Under the pieces are notes generated by a model. That model saw only the letters and a list, made by a program, of their open reading frames with translations. It was not told the DNA's origin and made no database searches. Below, piece by piece: positions 1-12,274 of a stretch of DNA of 64,000 bases (the stretch's first letter is position 1; every line of letters starts with the position of its first letter). The translations under genes were made by a program, and so were the position numbers. Origin of the DNA: Gammaproteobacteria bacterium (GTDB lineage Bacteria; Pseudomonadota; Gammaproteobacteria; Pseudomonadales; UBA5518); NCBI GenBank assembly GCA_016718385.1, contig JADKDK010000002.1:434001-498000 (forward strand). Reading direction: 5' to 3'.

Positions 1-280
1 GCGTGTTGCAGCCGATGCGGTTCATGCCGTCGGCGAGACCGACCGCCACCGTGGTCTTGCCCTCGCCGGCCGGCGTCGGCGAGACCGCGGTGACGAGGAC
101 CAGCTTGCCATCGGGGCGCCCGTCGAGCGCCTCGAGGAATGCGCGATCGATCTTGGCCTTGCTGCGGCCATAGGGGATGAGGGCATCCGCGGGGATGCCG
201 GCACGAGCAGCGATTGCGTCGATCGGCAGCATCGTCGCGGCACGCGCGATCGCGATGTCCGGCGGCAAGGGTTGCACCAT
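1..280 (-). CDS. fhs: formate--tetrahydrofolate ligase, N-terminal part (runs off the window)
   Basis: ATP-dependent formyl-tetrahydrofolate synthetase; it charges formate onto THF for one-carbon metabolism in the cytoplasm. About 93 residues are visible. After a short lead they give DALIPYGRSKAKI, then KLVLVTAVSPTPAGEGKTT, the family P-loop-like ATP site, then VGLADGMNRIG. All three are signatures of the FTHFS N-terminus. The ATG at 280 follows GGGGTAGGAG, a good ribosome site. The gene starts just after the terminator of the mtr-like operon, so it is probably transcribed separately. The rest of the roughly 560-residue protein lies to the left of the window. Confidence 0.93.
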   Translation of the reverse strand, partial: MVQPLPPDIAIARAATMLPIDAIAARAGIPADALIPYGRSKAKIDRAFLEALDGRPDGKLVLVTAVSPTPAGEGKTTVAVGLADGMNRIGCNT

Positions 281-290
281 CTCCTACCCC

Positions 291-322
291 CAAAAAAAGG
301 AGCGGCGCCCTGGGGCGCCGCG
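291..322 (-). terminator. rho-independent terminator of the mtr-like operon
   Basis: On the minus strand a GC-rich hairpin (GCGGCGCC / GGCGCCGC, 4-nt loop) at 302-321 is followed by seven T at 292-298. It sits 18 bases after the stop codon of the outer-membrane barrel gene and just before the fhs ribosome site, so it separates the two units. Confidence 0.85.
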
Positions 323-339
323 CATTGCAGGACCGACGA

Positions 340-2620
340 TCAGAACTTGTAGCGGACCGACATCACGACCAGCTGCGAGCTGTAGTCCGGCCGGGCCCAG
401 GCAAAGGCAAGATACCTCGCGCTCGCCTGCGCCGGATCCGCCGGTGTCGCAGGACCCACGACCTGATCGCTCCAGCCCCAGTCCTCCGCATCCCGGGTCT
501 CGTAGATGTAGCGCCCGGACACGTCGATCCTCTCGTTCCAGCGGTACACGCCCGAAAGGCTGAAGCGCAACAGCTCGTCCTGACTGTCCGGCGTGTCGCC
601 GAACAAGGGCAGCGCCGTACCCGCCGGGTAGGTGCTGCCGAGGAACTCGCTCGCGTAGCTCGAATCCGCCTCCAGGTACGCCACGTCGGCCGACAGGCTG
701 AACCGGTCCTCCACAACCGCCCAATCCATGCCGAGACCGAATGCATCCACATCGTCCTCGGTATCGAGCCCCCAGTCGATGTAGGGAGTCGGGCCGCCCT
801 GGTTCATCTGTCGCCCGATCTGCTCGAACTCGTAGCTCTCGCGGCTGGCGTACGCGGAGAGCGCCACGGCATCGCTCGGGCTCCAGCTGAAGCCGACGTT
901 CCAGATCTCGCTGTCGCGCTTTTCGAGTCCGAAGGTGTCGTTGTCGTAGTCGTCGCGCACCACATCGTACCGGGCATAGACGGACGCCGCGGCGCCCAGC
1001 GCGTAGTTGGCCTCGATCTCGTAGACCTCCTGGTCGCGGTCGAGCAGGAAGACCGGCGTACCCCGGCGCGGGATCCCGCCGGGGGGAGATGACTTCCCCG
1101 GTTTCGTCGCTCAGATCCGCCTCGATGACGTTGTACTCGCCGCGCAGCTTGATCGTCAGCGCCTCGATGGTCGCGATGCTGAGTTGTGCCCAGACCTTGT
1201 CCTCGGTGGTCGAATCCGTGAACGAGGCCGGCGAGTAGAGCCTGGCGACGGAGTCGTACTCCAGTTCGTCGGTATCGCGATCCGCTTCCTCGTATTCGTA
1301 GCCGCCGCGCAGCTTCACGCGCCCACCGAAGCGATAGCCCGCCTCCGCGCCGAGGGTCTGGGTCTGCTTGTCGTAGACCTTGGACGTGAAGCCCGGCGCG
1401 CTGCTGTTGTAGGTGTAGCTCAGCTCGTTGACCGGCAGCGGATCGTGCCTGGCGTCGCGGTCCTTGTAGGCGTACTGCACGCGATAGTCGAAACGCGAAA
1501 ACGGCCGCCCCGCCAGGCTCAGCTTGACGTTGGCCCGCTCCACCTCCCCGTCGAGGTTGGAGAACGGGAACACCGGGTTCACCGACGGGTAATAGTTGGT
1601 GTCCAGCACCACCGGGAGGAAGTCCTCGTCCTGCTCACCGCGGCTCCAGTCCGCGAACCAGCTGAGTCGCGTCATCAGGCCCATGCTGTAGCCACCGTCC
1701 ATGCCGAGGCGCAGGTAGCGGTTGTCCGGATCCGAGGCGACCTGCTCGATGCCCAGCGGCCTGAACGTGCCACTGGCGTTGTTGGGCACGAAGGATCCGG
1801 GGACTATCGCGTTCTGGAAGGCGATCGCATCGTTGCCATTCTCGAACTCCGACAGGTACAACTCGAAGCCGTGCTGCAGGCAGCGGTCGGCATAGTCGAT
1901 GCGCGCCCGCATCTGCTGGTGCTCGGTGTCGAGCTCCTCCGGCACCAGTGCCGTTCCGCTGAAGCCCTGGTTGCCGCCGAAGACGTCTTCGCCGGACTTT
2001 TCCTGGCTCTCGAAGCCCAGGCTCACGGTCCAGGCGTCACCGATGTTCTTGAAGCCCTCGAGTCCGAAGATCTGGCGCTCGTGGCGGATGTCCTGCGTCG
2101 AAAAATTCGCGGCATCGTAGCTGCCGGGGGGCGCGGCGGGTATCGGAAACGACGTTGTGAACTTGTAGGTCGGCGGCAGCAACATGGTGTCCGACGCGCC
2201 CCCGTAGACCGTGCCGGCCTCGCCATACTCGGTCTTCTCGATGCGATCGCCGTACAGCGAGATCCCGAAGTCGTTCTGGACCCCGTAGCTGGCCTCCAGG
2301 GCGCGCCCGTTGCCGACTCCCGCGGAGACCTCCCATGCGCGCGCGGTGGCGTCGTCGCCACCGCTCAGGCGCAGTGCGCCCACCGGAAAGCCGCCCTCGT
2401 CCTGGAAGGCATCCGTGAGCCCCGAGGTGTACTCGCCGAACTTGCCGTTGCCGTCATCGGTGTAGCCGCCGCCGAGCTCGATGAAGTTCTCGTAGACCAC
2501 CCTGGGCTTCGCGGCGCTCGTATCCTCGAAGCCATACTCGTCCTGCGCCTGTGCGGCGCCCGCCATGGCGAGGCCGGCACCGACAATCGCGATCCACAGT
2601 GTCTTGCGCCTGGTGTTCAT
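340..2620 (-). CDS. MtrB/PioB-family outer-membrane beta-barrel protein, frameshifted
   Basis: Likely the porin sheath that holds a periplasmic decaheme cytochrome in the outer membrane for electron export or import. The first 23-25 residues are a signal peptide (MNTRRKTLWIAIVGAGLAMA). Alternating aromatic beta strands follow, and the protein ends RYKF, a typical terminal-Phe OMP end. The MtrB/PioB call rests on length (about 759 residues once repaired), barrel character and the adjacent decaheme gene 34 bases upstream. The N-terminal frame runs to the six-base C run (minus strand) at 1081-1086. Deleting one base there joins it to the frame ending at 340, giving a continuous barrel, so one extra base is present. 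As written, the N-terminal frame continues out of phase to about 284. Either a sequencing error or a true inactivating mutation. Confidence 0.75.
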
Positions 2621-2654
2621 GTCTTGACTCCCCTGTTGGATACGCTTGCCCGGA

Positions 2655-3581
2655 TCAGCGACGGAAGGTCACGCCGGAGGGGTGGTTGCTTCCATGCACG
2701 TTCGTATGGCAGTTCGTGCAGCCCCGGCCGATCGCCCGGTTGCTCGAGGCGACATTCGCGTTCGCGTAGACCGTGCCGGGGTGACGCGTGTCGTTGTGGC
2801 ACTGCTGGCACAGGAACGGCGGCCGCGCCGTGAGCAGCTGGTCATTCACGGAACCGTGCGGGTTATGGCACTCGGAGCAGTCGTCCTGCACGGGTTCGTG
2901 TTCGAACAGGAAGGGGCCGCGCTTCTCGGCGTGACACTTGTAGCAGGTCTCGTTGGTAGTCGCCTCGACCAGCATGTGCTCACCCTTGGCGCCATGCGGA
3001 TTGTGGCAATCGGTGCAGGCCACCTTGCCCTCGCGGATCGGGTGACGCGAGAACTTGTTCATGTTCGCCTTCTGATCCTGGTGACAGTCCACGCAGACCT
3101 CGGTCTGCGTCACACGATTCAGGACCTTGTCGTTACGCGAGTGCACGTCGTGGCAGTCGCTGCAGGCAACATCCGCGCGGCTGTGTTCGCTGGTCAGGAA
3201 GTGCTTCTGCGCGGTCTTGCCGTGGCAATTCATGCAGACCTCGGCGCGCTCGGCGGCGTCTTCCTCGCTGTGCCCCTCGAGGGTCTGCGCGACGCGGAAC
3301 TTCTTTTCCTGCCTGGCGTGTTCGCCTCCGGGACCGTGACAGGACTCGCAGCCCTTCGTCGCCGCGGGCGTGCGCGGATCCGCGGCCATCCCGTGGGGAC
3401 CGCTCATGATGGCCGTCGCATGCTCGTCGTCGTGGCACTCGGTGCAGACCTTGACGCCCTCGCTGTAGGTGGTCGATGGCGGCAGCGCCGCGCGATCCTC
3501 AGCCGCTGCAGCGCCGCCCGCCTGGCACGCCAGAGAAACAACGATCACGCCGAACAGCCTTGTCAGCCTCAGATTGCGCAT
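2655..3581 (-). CDS. decaheme c-type cytochrome, MtrA/DmsE family
   Basis: Periplasmic electron carrier expected to plug into the outer-membrane barrel encoded next. The 308-residue protein has a signal peptide (MRNLRLTRLFGVIVVSLACQ, cleaved after an Ala-rich stretch) and exactly ten CXXCH heme sites: CTECH, CESCH, CMNCH, CSDCH, CVDCH, CTDCH, CYKCH, CSECH, CQQCH and CTNCH. Count, length and spacing match the MtrA/DmsE/PioA-type decahemes. The frame is open well upstream, but the ATG at 3581 was chosen because it begins the signal peptide and follows AAGGGGAG. It lies 88 bases after the diheme gene and 34 before the barrel gene, consistent with one operon. Whether it serves DMSO, metal or another extracellular acceptor cannot be told from this locus. 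Confidence 0.92.
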   Translation of the reverse strand: MRNLRLTRLFGVIVVSLACQAGGAAAAEDRAALPPSTTYSEGVKVCTECHDDEHATAIMSGPHGMAADPRTPAATKGCESCHGPGGEHARQEKKFRVAQTLEGHSEEDAAERAEVCMNCHGKTAQKHFLTSEHSRADVACSDCHDVHSRNDKVLNRVTQTEVCVDCHQDQKANMNKFSRHPIREGKVACTDCHNPHGAKGEHMLVEATTNETCYKCHAEKRGPFLFEHEPVQDDCSECHNPHGSVNDQLLTARPPFLCQQCHNDTRHPGTVYANANVASSNRAIGRGCTNCHTNVHGSNHPSGVTFRR

Positions 3582-3669
3582 ATCCCGGACTCCCCTTTCT
3601 TGTTCGCTGCAATTGCATCCGGACCGTGCGTGCGGCCGGCGACCCGGGCCCGCGCACGAGCCGTTCGCG

Positions 3670-4581
3670 CTACTGACTCGCCGCCACGATATCGGCACTT
3701 CCCGAACCGATCGACAGTGACCTTGCCAGGCTGACCAGGTGTTCACGCCCTTCGCTGCCGGGATCGTGCAGTGCGATACCCAGGTGATAGACCTTGCCGG
3801 CCTCGAGCGCGATCTGGCCGCTGCCTGCGGCCTGGAGCGGGCGCTGGATTTCGGCGACCCAGCGCCCGTTCTCGATGCGCATCGACGCGGCCCCGACGAG
3901 CTCACCCATATGCAGCTTGTCGAGCACATGGCCACGCTCACCCGTGCCCGAGGCTTCGATTTCCAGCACGTCGAGGAACTCGCCCGCCGCCAGGGCCACA
4001 TCGAGCTCCGCCTGCGGGCGGACGCTGTCGCCCCCGCCGGTGGCCGTGTTCCTGCTGCGCGAGCGGGGAAGGTATTTGCCGAGTTTCTGGCCGCTGTCGC
4101 TGGCCATCCCGGGAGCGTCGTCATGGCATGCGGCCCAGCAACCGGCCTGTGCGGTGGATTTCAGCGCTTCATTGCCCAGCATGATCGCGACCGATGGCGC
4201 CTTGCCATCCACGGCCGGACCCGACATCTGCAGGTGCAGGCTGTCGCCCTGCACTGCCGCCCTGAGCTGCACGGTGACTGCATTGCGGCCCGCAAAACCA
4301 GTGAGCTGCGCCTGCGAGGCGCCCATCTCGGCTTCCTCGTCGCGGTGGCAGTCGTGGCAAGTCTCACCGGCGCGGAACTTCGTAGCGCCCTTGTGCGAGG
4401 ACGCCGTGAGCACTTTTTCCCACGACATCTGTCCCGGGTAGAACAGGGAAACTTCGGCGGCAGCCGTCTTGCCCCAGTCGACGGCCCATGAGGCCGCCGG
4501 CAGGACCATGGCGCATACGAACGCGCAGGCGATCAGGCGGCGGGAACGCGGAACTATGGGGCGGGGCGACTGATGCGGCAC
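3670..4581 (-). CDS. diheme cytochrome with ethylbenzene dehydrogenase-related (cyt c-552/DMSO reductase-like) domain
   Basis: A 303-residue exported protein. The signal peptide ends near ASWAVDW. A first heme site CHDCH lies in the stretch KFRAGETCHDCHRDEEAEMG; a second heme-type motif, CWAACH, has three residues between the cysteines instead of two and is followed by DDAPGMASD. The beta-rich body (VTVQLRAAVQGDSLHLQMS; MRIENGRWVAEIQRPL) resembles the heme-binding domain of ethylbenzene dehydrogenase gamma subunits and cytochrome c-552-like proteins. The GTG at 4581 was chosen because AAAAAAGGAGAAGAGG lies directly upstream; an ATG at 4620 is possible but has no better site. It sits between the tetraheme and decaheme genes, so it probably relays electrons across the periplasm; no partner enzyme is encoded nearby. 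Confidence 0.72.
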   Translation of the reverse strand: MPHQSPRPIVPRSRRLIACAFVCAMVLPAASWAVDWGKTAAAEVSLFYPGQMSWEKVLTASSHKGATKFRAGETCHDCHRDEEAEMGASQAQLTGFAGRNAVTVQLRAAVQGDSLHLQMSGPAVDGKAPSVAIMLGNEALKSTAQAGCWAACHDDAPGMASDSGQKLGKYLPRSRSRNTATGGGDSVRPQAELDVALAAGEFLDVLEIEASGTGERGHVLDKLHMGELVGAASMRIENGRWVAEIQRPLQAAGSGQIALEAGKVYHLGIALHDPGSEGREHLVSLARSLSIGSGSADIVAASQ

Positions 4582-4672
4582 GACCTCTTCTCCTTTTTTG
4601 TGTTCGCTATGCAACAGCATTGAAACTGTAGGACATTACGCACTCATGTCATTGACCAGGATCATCCCGCGC

Positions 4673-5260
4673 TCAGAAGTCGAAGCTCTGCTCCTGCTCG
4701 GCCGTGGCTGGCGCCAGCGCTGCGTGGCCGGCCTCTTCATGGCAGTCCACGCAGGTCTTGGCACCCGAGCCGAGCCTCGCGTGCTCGCGCCTCGCCTTGG
4801 GACTCTGCGCCTCTAGATCCATGCGCGCCACGTCATGACAGGAGCGGCAGGTGGCCGAATCGCTGGCGCGAAAACGCGCCAGCTCCCTAGCCTTCATGGC
4901 CGGCTGGTGCGCCAGGTATTTCTCGTCGGTGTCGATCACGCCACGCAAATGCCCCCAGACCTCGCGCGCCGCCTCGATCTTGCGGGTCATCTTGGGTACG
5001 AATTCGTGCTGCACGTGGCAATCGGAGCAGCCGGCGACCACGCCGTGCGGATTCGTGTAATGGACCGTGAGTTGGTGCTGTTTATAGGGAATGCCATGGT
5101 TGTGGCAACCGAGACAGAACTCGTCGGTGCTCGTCGCCTCCAGCGTGGTATTGAAAGCAACGACCCCGATTATCCCCAGCAGCGCGCCCGCGGCAAGCAA
5201 TACCAGCGTCCGGCCGCGGCCGCGACCGCGCCTGGATCCGGGCTCCCTGAATATGCTCAC
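4673..5260 (-). CDS. NapC/NirT/CymA-type membrane tetraheme cytochrome c
   Basis: Quinol dehydrogenase that passes electrons from the inner-membrane quinone pool to periplasmic multiheme proteins. One N-terminal transmembrane anchor (TLVLLAAGALLGIIGVVAF) precedes four CXXCH sites: CLGCH, CSDCH, CRSCH and CVDCH. The length of about 195 residues fits the NapC/NrfH/CymA family. The GTG at 5260 gives a short basic cytoplasmic lead before the anchor; an ATG at 5323 is also open. It is the first gene of the four-gene operon, which by order would run quinol, tetraheme, diheme or decaheme, outer-membrane barrel. Confidence 0.88.
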   Translation of the reverse strand: MSIFREPGSRRGRGRGRTLVLLAAGALLGIIGVVAFNTTLEATSTDEFCLGCHNHGIPYKQHQLTVHYTNPHGVVAGCSDCHVQHEFVPKMTRKIEAAREVWGHLRGVIDTDEKYLAHQPAMKARELARFRASDSATCRSCHDVARMDLEAQSPKARREHARLGSGAKTCVDCHEEAGHAALAPATAEQEQSFDF

Positions 5261-5444
5261 TGCCGCCCCCTGTCGCTGAAGAAAATCCCGGCAGGCACCG
5301 ATCCCTGTCACCGCAGCGAACAACAGCCGTCAGGGCAGGGTCAAGGCCATTCCTCAGGCAAGGATAGCCGATGCGGCGACAAATAGGCGCGAAACGCCCT
5401 CCGGGCACGCGCCGGCCCGGCAAGCGCGGGACGAGGAAAGGCGA

Positions 5445-6026
5445 TCAGGTGAAATAGGCGTTGGTGCGGACCGAGTGATCCGTGACATCACGCACACCCT
5501 TCAGGTCGCTCAGTTGCTCGAGCAGGGTTTTTTCGACACCGTGCTTCAGGGTGGCATCGACCATGCCGCAGCCCTGGCAACCGCCACCGAACTGCAGCAC
5601 CGCGACACCGTCCTCGAGCAATTCCACCAGCCGCACTTCGCCGCCGTGGGCGGCCAACTGCGGGTTCACCTCGTTATAAAGGATGTAGTTGATACGATCT
5701 TCCAGCGAGCTGTCGGCGTCGACCTTGGCCACCTTGGCGTTGGGAGCCTTGATCGTGAGTTGCCCGCCCATCCGGTCCGCGGCGTAATCGACCAGCGCAT
5801 CCGCCAGGAACGGCAGGCTGCGCGCCTCGAACCATGCCGCAAAGCCGTTGAACTCGCGCCGCTCGTCATCGCTCTTGATGTCGGCGTCGCGGCAATACGC
5901 GATGCACGTCTCCGCCCGCGGGGTGCCGGGGTCGTTGATGAATACGCGTATCCCCCTCACCTCCGGATCCTGCTTGGCGAGCAATCCGACGAGGTATTCC
6001 TGGGCCGACTCGGTGATCGTGATCAT
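5445..6026 (-). CDS. nfuA: Fe/S biogenesis protein NfuA
   Basis: Carrier that delivers [4Fe-4S] clusters to client enzymes in the cytoplasm. The 193 residues show the two expected halves: a degenerate A-type domain (residues 1-95, beginning MITITESAQEYL) and a C-terminal Nfu domain with the cluster-binding Cys150-X2-Cys153 in GGGCQGCGMVD. Length equals that of the Escherichia coli protein. It is divergent from metH, and a sequence resembling a type-1 IscR site lies in its promoter region (6058-6083). Fe/S clients in this window include the sulfite reductase and the ETF dehydrogenase. Confidence 0.97.
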   Translation of the reverse strand: MITITESAQEYLVGLLAKQDPEVRGIRVFINDPGTPRAETCIAYCRDADIKSDDERREFNGFAAWFEARSLPFLADALVDYAADRMGGQLTIKAPNAKVAKVDADSSLEDRINYILYNEVNPQLAAHGGEVRLVELLEDGVAVLQFGGGCQGCGMVDATLKHGVEKTLLEQLSDLKGVRDVTDHSVRTNAYFT

Positions 6027-6057
6027 GCCATCGCCATCCGTGAAATGCTGACAGAAA

Positions 6058-6083
6058 TATATTACTGATTTACTCGGGTATTG
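6058..6083 (-). promoter_or_regulatory. possible IscR-type operator in the nfuA promoter
   Basis: The plus strand reads ACTGATTTACTCGGGTAT, which looks like the ATTTACTCGGGTA half of type-1 IscR sites known upstream of isc genes. An AT-rich TAATAT -10-like element lies between it and nfuA. The match was made by eye from memory of the motif, and no weight matrix was run. Confidence 0.4.
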
Positions 6084-6208
6084 GCGATACTCACGTGCAG
6101 GATTACTGATTCTCAGCCTGCCGCTGCCCCCCCTTTGTTACCATTTCCTTTCTACGCTCCGCGGGCAGCCTAGGCACGCGGCCATTTCCGGACCGAACCG
6201 AGACCCCA

Positions 6209-9886
<3,678 letters not shown>

Positions 9887-9932
9887 ACCGGCGCGCGCAG
9901 GCAGCATTTACAACTGGCCGATGAGGAAACAG

Positions 9933-10184
9933 ATGAGTCAACAGTCACCGGGAAGGGAAAACGGCGGCGGCGCCGAGGGCAGGAAGTCAGTGCCTCTGCT
10001 CGGCGTGGTCAAGAGCATTGCCGCAGCCGCATTCGGCGTGCAGAGCAGCCGCAACAGGGAAGCCGACTTCACCCACGGCAACTACCGCCACTTCATCGTC
10101 GGGGGCATCATCTTCACGGTCATCTTCGTGCTGACGGTCGCCTTCGTGGTGTCGCTGGTACTGAAGAATGCCGGCGCGTCCTGA
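9933..10184 (+). CDS. DUF2970 small membrane protein
   Basis: An 83-residue protein with a Gly/Glu-rich head, the family signature KSIAAAAFGVQSSRNREADF at residues 27-46, and one C-terminal transmembrane helix (FIVGGIIFTVIFVLTVAFVV). DUF2970 proteins are widespread in Pseudomonadales-like bacteria and their function is unknown. The ATG at 9933 was chosen over an upstream ATG at 9921 because GAGGAAAC precedes it at the right spacing. It lies 46 bases after metH and may be cotranscribed. Confidence 0.82.
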   Translation: MSQQSPGRENGGGAEGRKSVPLLGVVKSIAAAAFGVQSSRNREADFTHGNYRHFIVGGIIFTVIFVLTVAFVVSLVLKNAGAS

Positions 10185-10207
10185 GCGCGGCGCGCCGGGC
10201 GCCGGCC

Positions 10208-10342
10208 TTACTGCCCGGAGATCCAGAACAGCGCCGTAAACACCGCGATCGCGACCAGCAGTATGGCGCTGATGGCATCGACCTTGCTGTCTGCCTCGCG
10301 TTCCTCGGCGGAGATCTCGATGGAATTGTCGGGGTTGGCCAT
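10208..10342 (-). CDS. 44-residue single-pass membrane protein, unknown function
   Basis: A small ORF with an acidic, hydrophilic N-terminus (MANPDNSIEISAEEREADSK) and one C-terminal hydrophobic helix (AISAILLVAIAVFTALFWI). AAGGAAA lies 11 bases upstream of the ATG. The charge pattern and helix look like a real small membrane protein rather than a chance frame. It converges on the DUF2970 gene and diverges from cysI. I do not recognise the family. Confidence 0.6.
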   Translation of the reverse strand: MANPDNSIEISAEEREADSKVDAISAILLVAIAVFTALFWISGQ

Positions 10343-10459
10343 TGGATCAGGGTTTCCTTGAGGGGATGTGGATTCCGAGCGCGCGATTGTGGACGATTGG
10401 CCCGCCCCTCTCAAGCCTGCGCGGCATCCTGGCCGACCTCCGCAGGGAATATCACTGAT

Positions 10460-10502
10460 GATTATTTGGTTATAAAAATTGATTTCTTTTATAGCCATAA
10501 TC
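10460..10502. promoter_or_regulatory. palindromic operator-like site upstream of cysI
   Basis: In an otherwise GC-rich region, GGTTATAAAA (10468-10477) and TTTTATAGCC (10487-10496) form an inverted repeat with one mismatch and a 9-base spacer. An outer GATTAT/ATAATC pair extends it after a 2-base bulge. AT-rich dyads of this size suit a LysR-type regulator. CysB is the obvious candidate given the downstream sulfite reductase, but that is inference. Confidence 0.5.
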
Positions 10503-10609
10503 GTTCTGCTACTTTGAGCGCCGTTGCCCCGACGTGATTCGTGGCGCTCCCTAGGCGCCAGTGCTGGCGGGCAACCCCACTGGATCACCAAGCCCTCGAC
10601 CAGGACATC

Positions 10610-12274
10610 ATGTACCGATACGACGATCTGGACCAACGCATGCTGGATGACCGCGTGCGGCAATTCCGCGGGCAGACCGAGCGCTACCTGCGCGGCGAAC
10701 TGGCTGAGAACGAGTTCCGCCCGCTGCGCCTGCAGAATGGCCTCTACGTGCAGCGCCTCGCGCCGATGCTCCGGGTCGCCATCCCCTACGGCATGCTCGC
10801 CAGTCGCCAGCTGCGCAAGCTGGCCCACATTGCCCGCCACTTCGACAAGGGCTACGCGCATTTCAGCACGCGCCAGAACGTGCAGTTCAACTGGCCACGG
10901 CTGGAGGAGGTTCCCGACATCCTCGCCGAACTCGCCAGCGTGCAGATGCACGCGATCCAGACCAGCGGCAACTGCATCCGCAACACCACCGCGGACCAGT
11001 TCTCGGGCGTGGCGCCGGACGAGGTCGAGGACGCGCGGCCATACTGCGAGCTGATCCGGCAGTGGTCCACCTTCCACCCCGAATTCAGCTTCCTGCCGCG
11101 CAAGTTCAAGATCGCGGTCAGCGGCTCGCGCGCCGACCGCGCCGCGGCGCGCGTACACGACATCGGCCTGATCATCGTGCACGATGCCGCCGGCAACACC
11201 GGTTTCGAGGTCCTGGTTGGCGGAGGTCTCGGGCGGACCCCGATCATCGGCACGACGATCCGCGAGTTCCTGCCGGTCGCGGACCTGCTGAGCTACCTGG
11301 AGGCGATACTGCGCGTCTACAACCAGTATGGCCGGCGCGACAACCTCTACAAGGCGCGCATCAAGATCCTGGTGAAGGCGCTGGGCGCGGAGGAATTCCG
11401 CGCGCGCGTCGAACGCGAATGGGAAATCACCCGCCAGCGCATGCCGGCACTCGGCGCCGCGCAAATCGAGCACGCACGCTCGTATTTCACCGCCCCGCCC
11501 TACCGCCCGGTCGACGACGCCGCGGCCGAGTCGCTACTCGCCGGACAGCGCGCGGCGAACCGCGCTTTCGACCGCTGGATGAGCCGCAACGTGTCGGGGC
11601 ACCGCGTGCCCGGCTACGCCATCGTGACACTGTCGCTCAAGCCCACCGGCATTGCCCCGGGCGATGCGACGGACCGGCAGATGGAGCTCATCGCCGATCT
11701 TGCGGACAGCTATTCCTTCGGCGAGATCCGCGTCGCCCACGAACAAAACCTGGTGCTCGCCGACGTCGAGAAGGAGAAGCTGCTCGCGCTGTGGGAGGCC
11801 GCGCGCGACGCCGGCCTCGCCACGCCCAATATCGGCATGCTGACGGACATCATCTGCTGCCCGGGCGGTGATTACTGCTCGCTGGCCAACGCCAAGTCCA
11901 TCCCGGTCGCGGAGGCCATCCAGCGTCGCTTCGACGACCTCGACTACCTGCACGACCTCGGGGACATCCACCTCAACATATCGGGCTGCATGAACGCCTG
12001 CGGTCACCACCACGTGGGGCAGATCGGCATTCTCGGCGTCGACAAGAAGGGCGAGGAGTTCTACCAGGTCTCGCTCGGCGGCGACGCCGGCACCGAGGCC
12101 GCGCTCGGCACGATTCTCGGGCCGTCCTTCGCCCAGGAAGCGATTCCCGCGGTGGTGGCGCAGCTGCTCGACGTATACGTGGCGCGGCGCATCGACGGGG
12201 AGACTTTCCTCGAAACCTACCGGCGCATCGGCATCGAGGCATTCAAGGAGGCGGTTTATGGCGCGGCTCATTAA
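10610..12274 (+). CDS. cysI: sulfite/nitrite reductase hemoprotein (CysI-like)
   Basis: Six-electron reductase with coupled siroheme and [4Fe-4S], assimilating sulfite to sulfide (possibly nitrite to ammonia). The 554 residues show the duplicated ferredoxin-like and siroheme domains. Cluster ligands are Cys417-X5-Cys423 (CPGGDYC) and Cys460-X3-Cys464 (CMNAC); substrate-side residues include NVQFNW and SGNCIRNTT. The ATG at 10610 (MYRYDDLDQRML) is preferred over an upstream frame beginning MALPRR. Its 3' end overlaps the DUF934 gene by 17 bases. Beta- and gammaproteobacteria often pair this reductase with DUF934 in place of the CysJ flavoprotein, consistent with sulfite as substrate. Confidence 0.93.
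   Translation: MYRYDDLDQRMLDDRVRQFRGQTERYLRGELAENEFRPLRLQNGLYVQRLAPMLRVAIPYGMLASRQLRKLAHIARHFDKGYAHFSTRQNVQFNWPRLEEVPDILAELASVQMHAIQTSGNCIRNTTADQFSGVAPDEVEDARPYCELIRQWSTFHPEFSFLPRKFKIAVSGSRADRAAARVHDIGLIIVHDAAGNTGFEVLVGGGLGRTPIIGTTIREFLPVADLLSYLEAILRVYNQYGRRDNLYKARIKILVKALGAEEFRARVEREWEITRQRMPALGAAQIEHARSYFTAPPYRPVDDAAAESLLAGQRAANRAFDRWMSRNVSGHRVPGYAIVTLSLKPTGIAPGDATDRQMELIADLADSYSFGEIRVAHEQNLVLADVEKEKLLALWEAARDAGLATPNIGMLTDIICCPGGDYCSLANAKSIPVAEAIQRRFDDLDYLHDLGDIHLNISGCMNACGHHHVGQIGILGVDKKGEEFYQVSLGGDAGTEAALGTILGPSFAQEAIPAVVAQLLDVYVARRIDGETFLETYRRIGIEAFKEAVYGAAH

Noticed and set aside
1079..1090. Programmed ribosomal frameshift in the barrel gene
   Set aside because: No slippery heptamer with a downstream stem or pseudoknot was recognised, and MtrB-type genes are not known to use one; error or mutation is simpler.
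6027..6208. Cobalamin or SAM riboswitch in the metH leader
   Set aside because: The 182-base gap is shared with the nfuA promoter, and I find no B12-box-like or SAM-I-like conserved core.
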